Shown: positions 17,674 to 27,797 of the stretch, in pieces
Position numbering within the stretch: the stretch's first letter is position 1
Layout: every line of letters starts with the position of its first letter
Program-made: the position numbers and the translations under genes
The notes under the pieces: generated by a model
Told to the model about the DNA's origin: nothing
The model's database searches: none
The model's input: only the letters and a program-made list of their open reading frames with translations
Origin: Mariniphaga sp.
GTDB taxonomy: Bacteria > Bacteroidota > Bacteroidia > Bacteroidales > Prolixibacteraceae
DNA length: 64,000 nt
Assembly (NCBI GenBank): GCA_028702595.1
Contig: JAQVON010000005.1
Location: 29,736-93,735 of the forward strand
Direction of reading: 5' to 3'

Positions 17674-19509
17674 ATGACTCCGAACTACGACGAGGGAACA
17701 ATTCGTACGCTTGACTGGCAGGAACATATCCGGAAGCGCCCGGGAATGTACATTGGTAAGCTGGGTGACGGTTCAGCCAGTGACGATGGAATTTATGTTT
17801 TACTGAAAGAGGTGCTGGATAATTCGGTCGATGAGTTTATGATGGGATATGGAAAAAAGATTACCATCAATATTGATAACGATAAAGTTTCTATCCGTGA
17901 TTTTGGCCGGGGAGTTCCGCTTGGAAAACTGGTAGACGTAGCCAGTAAAATGAACACGGGTGCCAAATACGACTCCAAGGTATTCAAAAAATCAGTGGGT
18001 CTCAACGGAGTGGGCATCAAAGCAGTAAATGCCCTTTCTTCTAAGTTTGTCATACGATCGGTTCGCGACGGTGTAGCGAAAGAGGTGGAGTTCAGAAAAG
18101 GGAATATGTTTCAAGAGAATGACTTGAGCGGACTGGATGAACCGAATGGTACTTTAGTGTATTTCGAACCCGACCCTGAGTTATTCACCAGTTTTCATTA
18201 CATCAGTGATTATGTGGTGAATATGGTGAAAAATTATACTTTCCTGAATGCCGGGCTGGTTGTGGAATATAACGGCGAGAAATTCCACTCCCGAAACGGC
18301 TTGCGTGACCTGCTGGAGGAAAATATGAATGACGATCCTATTTATCCTATTATTCATTTGAAGGGAGAAGATATTGAAGTAGCGGTTACTCATGGTAACC
18401 GTTATGGAGAGAACTACTATTCCTTCGTTAACGGACAGCACACAACGCAGGGGGGAACGCATCTTCAGGCTTTCCGGGAAGCCCTGGTGAAAACAATACG
18501 TGATTTTTATAAAAAAGATTTTGACCCATCAGATATCAGAGCTTCTATTGTTGCAGCTGTAAGCATAAAAGTTGAAGAACCGGTTTTTGAGTCACAGACG
18601 AAAACAAAATTAGGCTCAAAGGATATCGGTCCCAATGGCCCGTCTGTCCGAATACACGTGGGAAATTTTGTACAGAAAGAACTGGATAATTTCCTGCACA
18701 AAAACACAGATACAGCTGAGCAGTTGTTAAGGCGGATTACCGAATCGGAACGCGAGCGTAAGGCCATATCAGGAATTAAAAAACTTGCCAAACAACGAGC
18801 AAAAAAAGTGAGCCTTCACAATAAGAAGCTACGCGATTGCAGGATTCATTTCGACAATAACCACGAAAGAGCTGATGAGTCCAGTATTTTTATCACAGAG
18901 GGTGATTCTGCCAGCGGTTCAATCACTAAATCACGGGACGTGAACACTCAGGCTGTATTCAGCCTGCGGGGAAAACCCCTCAACACCTACGGACTAACCA
19001 AAAAAGTGGTCTATGAAAATGAAGAGTTCAACCTGTTGCAGGCAGCACTGAATATCGAAGAGAGCATCGACGACTTACGTTATAACAAGATCATCATTGC
19101 AACCGATGCCGACGTCGACGGGATGCATATCCGACTCCTGCTAATAACCTTTTTTTTACAGTTTTTCCCGGAACTTATCCGTAAAGGTCATGTGTTTATC
19201 CTGCAAACCCCTCTTTTCAGGGTTCGTAATAAACAAAAAACATACTACTGTTACTCTGAAGAAGAACGCCGGGATGCCGTCAGAAAGTTGAAAGGAAAAC
19301 CTGAAATAACCCGGTTTAAAGGATTAGGCGAAATATCACCCGACGAATTCAAAAACTTTATAGGGAAAGAGATACGTCTCGATCCGGTTATGATGAAAAA
19401 ACACGAATCGGTAACCCAAATGCTTGATTTTTTTATGGGGAAAAATACACCCGAACGTCAGGATTTTATAATAGATAATCTGTATATTGAAAAAGATGAG
19501 GTGGCCTAA
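17674..19509 (+). CDS. parE: DNA topoisomerase IV-type subunit B
   Basis: ATPase subunit of a type IIA topoisomerase, about 611 residues from ATG 17674. The GHKL ATPase motifs are [10 protein letters not shown] near residue 46, DFGRGVPLG near 82 and the lid [14 protein letters not shown] near 110. The transducer follows, then TOPRIM with [12 protein letters not shown] near 407 and [13 protein letters not shown] near 480. The protein ends without the gyrase-specific insert, favouring topoisomerase IV over gyrase. Subunit A starts 4 nt after its stop. Confidence 0.9.
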   Translation: MTPNYDEGTIRTLDWQEHIRKRPGMYIGKLGDGSASDDGIYVLLKEVLDNSVDEFMMGYGKKITINIDNDKVSIRDFGRGVPLGKLVDVASKMNTGAKYDSKVFKKSVGLNGVGIKAVNALSSKFVIRSVRDGVAKEVEFRKGNMFQENDLSGLDEPNGTLVYFEPDPELFTSFHYISDYVVNMVKNYTFLNAGLVVEYNGEKFHSRNGLRDLLEENMNDDPIYPIIHLKGEDIEVAVTHGNRYGENYYSFVNGQHTTQGGTHLQAFREALVKTIRDFYKKDFDPSDIRASIVAAVSIKVEEPVFESQTKTKLGSKDIGPNGPSVRIHVGNFVQKELDNFLHKNTDTAEQLLRRITESERERKAISGIKKLAKQRAKKVSLHNKKLRDCRIHFDNNHERADESSIFITEGDSASGSITKSRDVNTQAVFSLRGKPLNTYGLTKKVVYENEEFNLLQAALNIEESIDDLRYNKIIIATDADVDGMHIRLLLITFFLQFFPELIRKGHVFILQTPLFRVRNKQKTYYCYSEEERRDAVRKLKGKPEITRFKGLGEISPDEFKNFIGKEIRLDPVMMKKHESVTQMLDFFMGKNTPERQDFIIDNLYIEKDEVA

Positions 19510-19512
19510 AAG

Positions 19513-22161
19513 ATGACAGAAAAATTTTTGGAGAACGAAAATATTGAAGAACAACAGGATAAAGGCCCTGATGGATTGAAAGAGGAGATTACCTACCTGC
19601 CGGGAATGTATCGTAACTGGTTTCTCGACTATGCCTCTTATGTGATTCTTGAACGGGCAGTTCCCTATGTGAATGACGGATTGAAACCTGTGCAGAGAAG
19701 GATCATGCATGCCATGCGTGAGATGGACGACGGGCGCTATAATAAGGTTGCTAACATCATAGGCCAAACCATGCAATACCACCCGCATGGCGATGCCTCT
19801 ATTGGCGATGCTATTGTTCAGCTCGGACAAAAGGATCTTCTGATCGATACCCAGGGAAACTGGGGGAATATGCATACCGGCGACGGAGCCGCAGCACCCC
19901 GTTATATTGAAGCCAGATTGTCAAAATTTGCCCTGGAAGTGCTTTTTAATTCTAAAACTACTGCATGGAAACTTTCATACGATGGAAGAAAAAATGAACC
20001 CGTTACTCTGCCTGCTAAATTTCCTCTGCTGTTAGCGCAAGGAGTAGACGGTATTGCTGTGGGACTGGCATCCAAAATTTTTCCGCATAACTTTAACGAA
20101 CTGATCGATGCAGCAATTGCTCATCTTAAAGGAGATGATTTTGAACTTCTGCCTGATTTCCCTACCGGGGGAATGACTGATTGCAGCAGATATAATGAAG
20201 GATTGCGCGGCGGAACATTGAAAGTAAGAGCCAAAATTGAGAAATACGATAATAAAACCCTGGTCATTACTGAAATCCCATACGGAAGAACAACCACAAC
20301 CCTGATTGAATCCATAATTAAAGCAAACGAAAAAGGAAAAATTAAGGTTAAAAGAATCGATGACAATACCGCCCAAAATGTAGAAATATTAGTCCATCTC
20401 GCCCCGGGAGTTTCGTCCGATAAAACAATTGACGCTCTGTATGCTTTCACCGAATGTGAAGTCTCTCTTTCTCCAAATGCATGTATCATTGAAGACGATA
20501 AGCCTAAATTTATAGGGGTTAAAGAGATATTAAAACGTTCCGTCAATAATACCCTCCAACTGCTTAAAAGTGAACTTGAAATTCGAAAGGCAGAACTGGA
20601 AGAGGCCTGGCACTTTTCATCCCTTGAAAAAATATTTATTGAAGAACGAATCTATAAAGACAAAAAATTTGAGGATGCTGAAAATATGGATCAGGCAGTG
20701 GCACATATTGATAACAGACTGGATCCATGGAAACCAAACTTAAAAAGAGATATTACCCGTGATGACATACTGAAACTGATGGAAATCCGTATGGCACGCA
20801 TCCTGAAATTTAATGCCTTTAAAGCCAATGAAAACATCCTTTCCATTGAAGATGAAATAGAAGAGGTGCAGGGAAACATCGATAATATTGTTCCCTATAC
20901 TGTACAGTGGTTTCGTCATCTGAAAGATAAATATGGAAAAGGCCGGGAACGGAGAACTGAAATCAGAAACTTCGAAAATATAGAAGCAACAAAGGTTGTC
21001 GTAAAAAATGAAAAACTTTACGTTGACAGGAAAGAGGGTTTTATGGGGTATGGCCTGAAAAAAGATGAATACGTTTGCGATTGCTCCGATATCGACGATA
21101 TTATCGTTTTTCGCCGCGATGGAACCTATTTTATTACTCATGTCACAGAAAAAGCCTTTATTGGTAAAAATCCATTGTACCTGGCTGTATTTAGAAAAGG
21201 TGACAAACGTACTGTGTTTAACGTGGTCTACCGCGATGGGAAAACCGGATATTCCTATATGAAAAGATTCTCAGTCACCGGCGTTACCCGCGATAAAGAA
21301 TACGACTTGACACAGGGAACCCCCAACTCCAGAATTACCTATTTCTCCGCAAATCCCAACGGCGAAGCTGAAGTGCTAAAAATTGTGCTAAAACCTAAAC
21401 CCCGCCTGAAAAAACTTTCTTTTGAAGTAGATATGGGCGAACTGGCTATCAAAGGCCGACAATCCATGGGTAATATCCTCACGAAACATGAGGTGTTTAA
21501 AATATCATTGAAGGAAAAGGGTATATCAACTCTTGGTGGTCGGAAAATCTGGTTCGATGAGGATGTGCTCCGCCTGAATGCCGATAACCGCGGAAAATAC
21601 CTGGGTGAGTTCTCCGGAGATGATAAAATCCTGGTTATCTACAAAAATGGTGAACTGGAACTTTATAATTTCGACCTGAGTAATCACTTCGACTCAAAAA
21701 TCCTGACTATAGAAAAATTTGATAACGGAAAAATATTTTCTGTGGTCTATTATGATGCCGAGTTAAGCTATTATTATGTAAAAAGATTTGAGGTCGAGGA
21801 AGGCGAAAACAAACGTATTCGGTTTGTAGGTGATCATCCTGATAATAAACTGGTGAGTATTACCTGGGTGCATTATCCACGATTGGAAATAGAGTTTGGG
21901 GGAAAGCATGCTGAACGGGAAAATGAAATCATTGAGGTGGCTGAATTTATTGGAGTGAAGTCATGGAAGGCTAAAGGGAAAAGGTTGTCAAATTATCCCA
22001 TTGAAAATGTTAAAGAGTTGGACCCTGTTGTACGTGATGAACATGAGAAGATTGAGCCTATAACAGATTTTGAAGAACCAGAGAATGATTTAAATGACAT
22101 TCCATTTGAAATAAAACGACCGGGAAAAGAAGAAGACCCAAATCAAATGTCCCTTTTTTGA
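19513..22161 (+). CDS. parC: DNA topoisomerase IV-type subunit A
   Basis: DNA-cleaving subunit of the type IIA topoisomerase, 882 residues. The winged-helix block DYASYVILERAVPYVNDGLK is followed by QYHPHGDASIGDAIVQLG and by AAAPRYIEARLS, whose Tyr near residue 131 is the cleavage nucleophile. A coiled-coil tower and a C-terminal beta-pinwheel region with weakly repeated blades (DKRTVFNVVYRDGKTGYSY) follow. I see no canonical GyrA box, which favours ParC over GyrA. Cotranscribed with parE. Confidence 0.9.
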   Translation: MTEKFLENENIEEQQDKGPDGLKEEITYLPGMYRNWFLDYASYVILERAVPYVNDGLKPVQRRIMHAMREMDDGRYNKVANIIGQTMQYHPHGDASIGDAIVQLGQKDLLIDTQGNWGNMHTGDGAAAPRYIEARLSKFALEVLFNSKTTAWKLSYDGRKNEPVTLPAKFPLLLAQGVDGIAVGLASKIFPHNFNELIDAAIAHLKGDDFELLPDFPTGGMTDCSRYNEGLRGGTLKVRAKIEKYDNKTLVITEIPYGRTTTTLIESIIKANEKGKIKVKRIDDNTAQNVEILVHLAPGVSSDKTIDALYAFTECEVSLSPNACIIEDDKPKFIGVKEILKRSVNNTLQLLKSELEIRKAELEEAWHFSSLEKIFIEERIYKDKKFEDAENMDQAVAHIDNRLDPWKPNLKRDITRDDILKLMEIRMARILKFNAFKANENILSIEDEIEEVQGNIDNIVPYTVQWFRHLKDKYGKGRERRTEIRNFENIEATKVVVKNEKLYVDRKEGFMGYGLKKDEYVCDCSDIDDIIVFRRDGTYFITHVTEKAFIGKNPLYLAVFRKGDKRTVFNVVYRDGKTGYSYMKRFSVTGVTRDKEYDLTQGTPNSRITYFSANPNGEAEVLKIVLKPKPRLKKLSFEVDMGELAIKGRQSMGNILTKHEVFKISLKEKGISTLGGRKIWFDEDVLRLNADNRGKYLGEFSGDDKILVIYKNGELELYNFDLSNHFDSKILTIEKFDNGKIFSVVYYDAELSYYYVKRFEVEEGENKRIRFVGDHPDNKLVSITWVHYPRLEIEFGGKHAERENEIIEVAEFIGVKSWKAKGKRLSNYPIENVKELDPVVRDEHEKIEPITDFEEPENDLNDIPFEIKRPGKEEDPNQMSLF

Positions 22162-22246
22162 TAAGAGCCACTGTCAACAGCCGGGAGTGAGGATTATAGG
22201 AATATTGCCTGCTTTTCTTTTTTTTGATAATTTAGTTTTTAAGAGC

Positions 22247-22759
22247 ATGAGAATATACCTGATCGGATACATGGGAAGCGGAAAATCAACCCTTGGAAAG
22301 ATGTTGGCAAAATATGCCGGCATGCAGTTTATTGATATGGACCATTATATTGAAAAACGAAATTGCAAAACGGTTCCTCGACTATTTGCTGAAGAGGGTG
22401 AAGAGGCGTTTAGGAACAAGGAGCGGAAAGCCTTGCATGAGTTGTCTGAAATGAATGATGTGGTAATTGCTACCGGAGGGGGGGCCCCCTGCTTTTTTGA
22501 TAATATGGATGTGATGAACCGTACTGGGAAGACAGTTTACCTTAATATTAGTCCGAAAATTTTGGCCGAAAGGTTGTTGAATTCTAAGACCGACCGTCCG
22601 CTTATTCGTGGAAAAACTGAAGAAGAACTTATTCAGTTTATTGATGAAAGCCTTAAAAACCGGAATGCATTCTATTTAAAGGCTCACGATCAGATTACCG
22701 ATCCCGATACAGCGCTGGAAGACATAATTACAATGCTTAATCAGGATACCAGCCACTAA
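22247..22759 (+). CDS. aroK: shikimate kinase
   Basis: Phosphorylates shikimate with ATP in chorismate synthesis, about 170 residues from ATG 22247. The Walker A motif GYMGSGKSTLGKML is at residues 7-20, FIDMDHYIE provides the DxD-type metal site, and ATGGGAPCF matches the substrate-binding GGG motif. DRPLI gives the adenine/lid arginine. The ORF-track extension to 22187 encodes a hydrophobic leader (LPAFLFFDN) not expected in this cytoplasmic enzyme, so the internal start is preferred. It follows parC on the same strand. Confidence 0.92.
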   Translation: MRIYLIGYMGSGKSTLGKMLAKYAGMQFIDMDHYIEKRNCKTVPRLFAEEGEEAFRNKERKALHELSEMNDVVIATGGGAPCFFDNMDVMNRTGKTVYLNISPKILAERLLNSKTDRPLIRGKTEEELIQFIDESLKNRNAFYLKAHDQITDPDTALEDIITMLNQDTSH

Positions 22760-22847
22760 GGCCAGGTAGTAAATCCTATCCATTTGGGGACTAGATTTTT
22801 CCTTTGAGTTGGAGGAGATGAAAAGTTTAGAGTAATAAAACTGAATA

Positions 22848-23219
22848 TCAGTTGTTGTTTTCTGGTGCCTCTTCGGCAGGAGCTGCATCACCCGATTCAC
22901 TTTCAGGAGCAGTGATGGGGAAATTGGGTACCTGTGTAGGATCAATTGCATTCTCAATCTGATTTGAGATCCTTGATTGTTGCTGAATCATCTTTTCCCG
23001 GGGAATAAATGCTGAACCCATGATGGAAAGTACAAGCAGGGAACCGGCCAATACCCAGGTTGCCTTTTCCAGAAAATCGGTTGTTTTCCGGACTCCCATA
23101 ATTTGGTTGGATGATTGAAAATTACTGGCCAGGCCGCCTCCTTTTGAGTTCTGAACTAGAACGATAAGAATCAGTAGGATACAGATGATAAATATGAGAA
23201 CAGTTATTAACGTGTACAT
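22848..23219 (-). CDS. secG: preprotein translocase subunit SecG
   Basis: Small membrane subunit of the SecYEG translocon, 123 residues. Two helices (LITVLIFIICILLILIVLVQ and WVLAGSLLVLSIMGSAF) flank the conserved NSKGGGLASNFQSSNQIMG. The C-terminal tail after residue 85 is Pro/Glu/Ala-rich (APESESGDAAPAEEAPENNN), a common low-complexity extension in Bacteroidota. It ends the regulator-lptE-TPR-secG operon and is convergent with aroK. Confidence 0.93.
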   Translation of the reverse strand: MYTLITVLIFIICILLILIVLVQNSKGGGLASNFQSSNQIMGVRKTTDFLEKATWVLAGSLLVLSIMGSAFIPREKMIQQQSRISNQIENAIDPTQVPNFPITAPESESGDAAPAEEAPENNN

Positions 23220-23229
23220 TTTATTTTTT

Positions 23230-23826
23230 TTAAATATTTTTTAATTTCTCTATTTCTTTAATCCGGGTTGCAAAGTAAATACTTTTTTCCGGATATTTCA
23301 AGCTAAGTCTTTGAAAAGCATCCAGTGCTTTGTCATATTTTTTTTGCTCAACGTATATATTTGCAAGTGTTTCGGTGATAATTTCATCGGTTTCTGCAGT
23401 TGATTTTGAAATAATTTTCTTTTCGAATTCTTCTCCTGAATTTGTTCGTTCAGTTTTTTCCATTCTAATTGGGCCGGGAGATGTCAAAAGAAATTTTTCA
23501 ATCAGGTCGACAGGAGAGGATTTTTTGTTTTTATGGTCATTCTCCTTTGGTTTTTCAGCCGGGTTAAGATAGAAGTCGGACTGGATTTTATATTTATCAG
23601 AATAGAAAAGTCGGAATAATTTTTTTCGATCTGGCACCAGCAGGGCTGTCTTTTTGAGTATGGTTTCAAATTCAGGATTTTCTGTGTCTTTCAGGTTTTT
23701 CAAATAGAGAATCCATCCTGCCTGAAAATAGGGGTACTTTTTGATTATTTCGCGGAGTTCTATTAAAGAATCAGCATGAATAACTCCGGGGTTTTCAATG
23801 ATTGAATAAAATTTTTCCTGTTGCAT
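23230..23826 (-). CDS. TPR-like conserved protein between lptE and secG
   Basis: Soluble-looking protein of 198 residues when read from ATG 23826 (MQQEKFYSIIENP), three nucleotides inside the lptE stop region. The N-terminal half is alpha-helical (ELREIIKKYPYFQAGWILYL). The C-terminus carries one clear TPR-like unit (ANIYVEQKKYDKALDAFQRL followed by SLKYPEKSIYFATRIKEI). No signal peptide. The function is unknown; conserved position between lptE and secG suggests envelope biogenesis (inference). Confidence 0.7.
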   Translation of the reverse strand: MQQEKFYSIIENPGVIHADSLIELREIIKKYPYFQAGWILYLKNLKDTENPEFETILKKTALLVPDRKKLFRLFYSDKYKIQSDFYLNPAEKPKENDHKNKKSSPVDLIEKFLLTSPGPIRMEKTERTNSGEEFEKKIISKSTAETDEIITETLANIYVEQKKYDKALDAFQRLSLKYPEKSIYFATRIKEIEKLKNI

Positions 23827-23827
23827 T

Positions 23828-24343
23828 TTACCAATTTGCGAGTGTAGCATTAAAGATATCTTCTGTTATTTTGTTCAGGATTTCAGGTACAAGTCCGTCT
23901 TCCACATCACTTAAAGAGCTGGTGCTGTCAAAATCTTCAAATGCAGAGAAGCTTTGTTCCAGGCTTTGATCCGGGTCAATATTGTTGGTATATTTAACAT
24001 TTATGGTTATGGTTAGGCGGTTCAGGGCAGCAAGGTCATCTTTTTGAATGGACATAGGCCGCACTTCATAGCCTGTAATTTGACCTTCAAAAATCAGATC
24101 TCCGTTTTCTGCCAGTTCATTCAGGGAGGTTTGGCGTTGAAGTTTTTCCCGAAGGGCTTCTGTGAAGGTTTGGCTCAAAGTGGGGTTTATCAGCGGAGCG
24201 CGGTTAGGGAAATAATACACAGAATATGTTTTCACTGCCGGTGAAATATTCGCTCCGGTAAAGGAGTATGATATTTTGCAGGATGGGGCAACTCCTGCCA
24301 ACAGCATGGCCATTGCAACAAATAATATCAGTTTTTTATGCAT
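23828..24343 (-). CDS. lptE: LPS-assembly lipoprotein LptE
   Basis: Outer membrane lipoprotein expected to plug the LptD lipopolysaccharide translocon, 171 residues. The signal peptide ends in a lipobox-like GVAPSC with Cys near residue 22, followed by the Bacteroidota LptE opening KISYSFTGANISPAVKTYSV and central TFTEALREKLQRQTSLNELA. It lies 4 nt downstream of the sigma-54 regulator stop and overlaps the start of the next gene. Assignment rests on block similarity and lipoprotein character. Confidence 0.82.
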   Translation of the reverse strand: MHKKLILFVAMAMLLAGVAPSCKISYSFTGANISPAVKTYSVYYFPNRAPLINPTLSQTFTEALREKLQRQTSLNELAENGDLIFEGQITGYEVRPMSIQKDDLAALNRLTITINVKYTNNIDPDQSLEQSFSAFEDFDSTSSLSDVEDGLVPEILNKITEDIFNATLANW

Positions 24344-24346
24344 TCG

Positions 24347-25576
24347 TTAGCTTTTGATGTTGTATTCCTTAATTTTTCGATAAAGTGTACGTTCTGAGAT
24401 ACCTAGCTCCTGGGCTGCATATTTACGTTTGCCATTATGTTTTTCCAGTGCTTTTTGTATCAGTTCAATTTCCTTGTCTTCGAGCGACAATGACTCTTCA
24501 ATTACCTCTTCTGTGTCCTGTATATTATCCTTATCAATGGTTGGAATATGAATCGATTTCGAAGATTGTTCCTGGGGCTGGAAATTCAGGCTGTCGTTAT
24601 CATAGAGGTTCCTGATAATCCGTGCCTGGTCTCCGGACACAGGTGTTTCTTTATTCTCCATGATATCAAGCACAAGTTTTTTTAAATCAGTCATATCCTT
24701 TTTCATATCGAAAAGAATTTTATACAAAATTTCTCTTTCGTTTGAAAAAGTGTTTTCTTCGGATTTGGATAGCAATGCCGGCAGGTTTTTTGTTGAATGT
24801 GCCGGCAGGTATCGTTGGATAACATTTGCCGATATATCTCGGTTTTGTTCAATTATTGAAATTTGTTCGGTAATATTTTTAAGTTGCCGTACGTTTCCCG
24901 GCCAGCGATAATTTTCCAATAAAATCCGGGCATCCTCATCGAGTCGGATAGGTGGCATCCTGTATTTTTCTGCAAAGTCACGGGCAAATTTTCTGAAAAG
25001 CAGGTGTATATCTTCTGAGCGTTGACGAAGTGGCAGTATGCTGATGGGAACTGTGTTTAAACGATAAAACAGGTCTTCCCTGAATTTTCCTTCATCAATA
25101 GCTTTTGGAAGATTTACATTCGTTGCAGCAATAACCCTTACATTGGTTTTTATCATCTTTGAAGAACCTACCCGGATGAATTCTCCGGTTTCCAGCACCC
25201 GTAACAATCGTACCTGGGTGGACAAGGGGAGCTCTCCTATTTCATCCAGAAAGATCGTCCCATCATCAGCCTCCTGAAAATAACCTTTCCTGTCGGACAA
25301 CGCTCCGGTAAATGATCCTTTTTCGTGTCCAAATAGCTCGGAGTCAATAGTCCCTTCAGGTATGGCTCCACAATTCACGGCAATATATTTCCCATGCTTC
25401 CGGCTTGAATACTGGTGGATGATTTGAGGAAATACTTCCTTCCCGGTGCCACTCTCTCCGGTAATTAATACTGTCAGGTCAGTAGCAGCAACCTGAACAG
25501 CCACTTCGATAGCCCGATGTAACCCGGGAGAATTTCCAATGATCTCAAACCTCTGCTTTATATCCTGAATATCCAT
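24347..25576 (-). CDS. sigma-54-dependent transcriptional activator (no receiver domain)
   Basis: An enhancer-binding activator of about 409 residues from ATG 25576. The AAA+ domain starts almost at the N-terminus: Walker [16 protein letters not shown] near residue 38, the sigma-54 contact loop GSFTGA, Walker [10 protein letters not shown] and the R-finger region. A Fis-type HTH ([20 protein letters not shown]) closes the protein. No receiver, GAF or PAS domain precedes the ATPase, so the input signal must act through the central linker or another protein. It heads the lptE-TPR-secG operon, 4 nt before lptE. Confidence 0.9.
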   Translation of the reverse strand: MDIQDIKQRFEIIGNSPGLHRAIEVAVQVAATDLTVLITGESGTGKEVFPQIIHQYSSRKHGKYIAVNCGAIPEGTIDSELFGHEKGSFTGALSDRKGYFQEADDGTIFLDEIGELPLSTQVRLLRVLETGEFIRVGSSKMIKTNVRVIAATNVNLPKAIDEGKFREDLFYRLNTVPISILPLRQRSEDIHLLFRKFARDFAEKYRMPPIRLDEDARILLENYRWPGNVRQLKNITEQISIIEQNRDISANVIQRYLPAHSTKNLPALLSKSEENTFSNEREILYKILFDMKKDMTDLKKLVLDIMENKETPVSGDQARIIRNLYDNDSLNFQPQEQSSKSIHIPTIDKDNIQDTEEVIEESLSLEDKEIELIQKALEKHNGKRKYAAQELGISERTLYRKIKEYNIKS

Positions 25577-25894
25577 ATTTCCATTCCAATCAATAAAAAA
25601 TACAAATTTACAATTTTTCGTCGGCATAAATTCTTTTCCCGTTTTTAAATCCTTTTATTTGTGCCTCCGATTCCCTGATGATCAATATTCACTTAAGGTG
25701 CAGTTAACAGAAAAAGTTATTCGTTATATTTGAAATTAATTTTCCGGATATGATTACAGCCTTATGAAAATGAGGGCTGCAATACTTCCCGGTCAAACAG
25801 AGTAGGATAATGAACCGAGCAATCGATCGTTGGGAATCTCTTCAAACCGGATTGTGTAAAAATAGATTTTCATATATTAAATACATTTTTTCAA
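25577..25894. promoter_or_regulatory. divergent intergenic region, regulator / kdsB
   Basis: 318 bp between the divergent sigma-54 regulator and kdsB. TATATTTG at 25725-25732 (plus) is a possible -7 box but lies far (about 160 nt) from kdsB. I see no convincing sigma-54 (GG-N10-GC) promoter or other gene here. Confidence 0.35.
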
Positions 25895-26644
25895 ATGGAC
25901 TATATAGCAATTATTCCAGCGCGATACCAATCGACACGCTTCCCTGGTAAACCGCTTGCACTATTAGGCGGTAAGCCGGTTGTTCAATGGGTTTATGAGC
26001 ATGTTGCTACAGCCCTTGATCAGGTGTGGATAGCCACTGACGATGAAAGGATTTTTCAATTGGTTCAAGATTTCGGAGGGAAAGCTTTATTTACCTCAGA
26101 TACTCATAAAAGTGGCACCGACCGTTGCGCCGAAGCAGCCAGAATCCTCGAAAAGGATTTTCATTTCGATGTTGTTATCAATGTTCAGGGGGATGAACCT
26201 TTTGTCCGTTCTGAACAGATAGATTTGTTAATGAAATGTTTCCCGGATGATGTTGAAATCGCGACCCTGATCAAAGAAGTGGAATCGACGGATGAACTTT
26301 TTAATCCAAACCGGCCTAAAGTAGTTCTCGATAATCAACAGAATGCTCTCTATTTTAGCAGGTTGCCAATACCTTATGTGCGAGGTGAAAAAGAAAACAG
26401 CTGGATGCTGGTGAACAGATTTTGGGCACATATCGGCATGTATGCGTATAAAAAGGAAGTTCTTCAGGAAATTACCCGGCTCGATTCCGGAAAACTTGAA
26501 AGTGCCGAGGCTTTGGAGCAGCTGCGTTGGCTGGAAAATGGATACAGGATTAAAACTGCCATTACCCGTTTTCAAAGCATAGGAATTGATACCCCCGGTG
26601 ATTTACAAATAGCTGAAGAATGGCTTAGGAATAAAAAGGCATAA
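25895..26644 (+). CDS. kdsB: 3-deoxy-manno-octulosonate cytidylyltransferase (CMP-KDO synthetase)
   Basis: Activates KDO with CTP for lipopolysaccharide inner-core synthesis; cytoplasmic, 249 residues. The nucleotide-binding opening IPARYQSTRFPGKPLALLGG is at residues 6-25, followed by SGTDRCAEAA and the metal-binding NVQGDEPFV near residues 95-103. Length and motif order match the family. Its neighbour lptE fits the same envelope theme, though the genes are divergent. Confidence 0.95.
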   Translation: MDYIAIIPARYQSTRFPGKPLALLGGKPVVQWVYEHVATALDQVWIATDDERIFQLVQDFGGKALFTSDTHKSGTDRCAEAARILEKDFHFDVVINVQGDEPFVRSEQIDLLMKCFPDDVEIATLIKEVESTDELFNPNRPKVVLDNQQNALYFSRLPIPYVRGEKENSWMLVNRFWAHIGMYAYKKEVLQEITRLDSGKLESAEALEQLRWLENGYRIKTAITRFQSIGIDTPGDLQIAEEWLRNKKA

Positions 26645-26679
26645 TATTTGCTTTATTCAAAACATGTAATTTTTACGCC

Positions 26680-27045
26680 ATGAAACGATTGATACTACTA
26701 TCCATATTTTTTGCCCTGATTATACCTGTTTTTACAGTTGGCTCAACGCAAAGCCTGATAGAAAAGAATCAGCTTTACAGGGATACAATCCATCATGTTG
26801 AATTGAATATTTATCCCAATCCAACTGAAACCGGTCGGGTTACTCTTGAAACAGCCACCGGGGAAATTGCTGAAATCAGACTGGTAAATATTGCAGGCAA
26901 GGAGATTATTACCCGTAACCTGGAATATGGAACTTCCAAATATATACTTTCCCTGATTGATGTCCCAAATGGAATTTATTTTATCCGGGTACATACAACA
27001 GACAACAAAATGGTTGTTAAGAAGCTGGTTGTTTCTGGCCGTTAA
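26680..27045 (+). CDS. orphan T9SS sorting-tail protein
   Basis: A 121-residue secreted protein that is almost only a sorting signal. A signal peptide (residues 1-22) and a linker of about 18 residues precede a type A T9SS C-terminal domain: LNIYPNPTETGRVTLE, IAEIRLVNIAGKEII, VPNGIYFIRVHTTDNKMVVKKLVV. No passenger domain is visible. It starts 36 nt after kdsB and ends convergent with deoC, overlapping its stop by 4 nt. It may be a stub of a once larger protein or a real mini-protein. Confidence 0.75.
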   Translation: MKRLILLSIFFALIIPVFTVGSTQSLIEKNQLYRDTIHHVELNIYPNPTETGRVTLETATGEIAEIRLVNIAGKEIITRNLEYGTSKYILSLIDVPNGIYFIRVHTTDNKMVVKKLVVSGR

Positions 27046-27755
27046 TTTTCAAATCTTTTTTTTGCTTCTTCCAAAATAGCTATTGTTGCTGTTGCTCCGC
27101 ATCGTGAGCAACCTGCTTGTTGTACGGCCAGCAATCCTTCAAGTGTGCGCACTCCACCAGCTGCTTTTACTTTCACACCGGGGCCAACACTTGCCTTCAT
27201 CAGTTTCAGGTTAGGAATGGTTGCTCCCTGGTAGGTATATTTCCCGTCACTGCTTTTTACAAATCCGAATCCGGTAGAGGTTTTTACATAGTCAGCTCCA
27301 ACCTGGGTGCAAATCCCGCAAAGTTTTTTGATGTCTTCTTTTTTTGAAACGTAGTCGGTTTCAAAAATAACTTTTACAATAGCTCCCAGCTCGTGACATT
27401 TTCGGGTTACTGCACGGATCTCATTTTCAATGTAATCCCAGTCGCCCTGAAGAGCTTTCCCAATGTTAATGACCATATCTATTTCCACTGCTCCATCGCG
27501 GCAGGCTACTTCTGTTTCGAAAACTTTAACTTCAACAGCAGAATTGCCGGCCGGAAAACCAATGACACAACCCGTCAGGACATCTGAGCCTTTCATCCAT
27601 TCAGCAGCTTGCTTAACGGCATAGGGTTTTACACATACTGAGGCAACGTTATATTTTTTAGCGACATCGCACTCTCTTCTCAGGTCCTCATCGGTCAATA
27701 CCGGATGGAGAATGGAGTGGTCAATCATTTTTGCTAGTATTTTTAACTTATCCAT
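27042..27755 (-). CDS. deoC: deoxyribose-phosphate aldolase
   Basis: Class I aldolase that splits 2-deoxyribose-5-phosphate into glyceraldehyde-3-phosphate and acetaldehyde, 237 residues. VCVKPYAVKQA and GCVIGFPAGNSA are in the N-terminal half. The Schiff-base lysine lies in DYVKTSTGFG near residue 160, and KAAGGVRTLEG near 200 supplies the second lysine. Downstream of the serine hydrolase on the same strand with a 42-nt gap; no nucleoside-catabolism genes adjoin. Confidence 0.95.
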   Translation of the reverse strand: MDKLKILAKMIDHSILHPVLTDEDLRRECDVAKKYNVASVCVKPYAVKQAAEWMKGSDVLTGCVIGFPAGNSAVEVKVFETEVACRDGAVEIDMVINIGKALQGDWDYIENEIRAVTRKCHELGAIVKVIFETDYVSKKEDIKKLCGICTQVGADYVKTSTGFGFVKSSDGKYTYQGATIPNLKLMKASVGPGVKVKAAGGVRTLEGLLAVQQAGCSRCGATATIAILEEAKKRFEN

Positions 27756-27797
27756 AATGTTTTGACTTTAAAATTCATATCCTGATTATTATTACAA

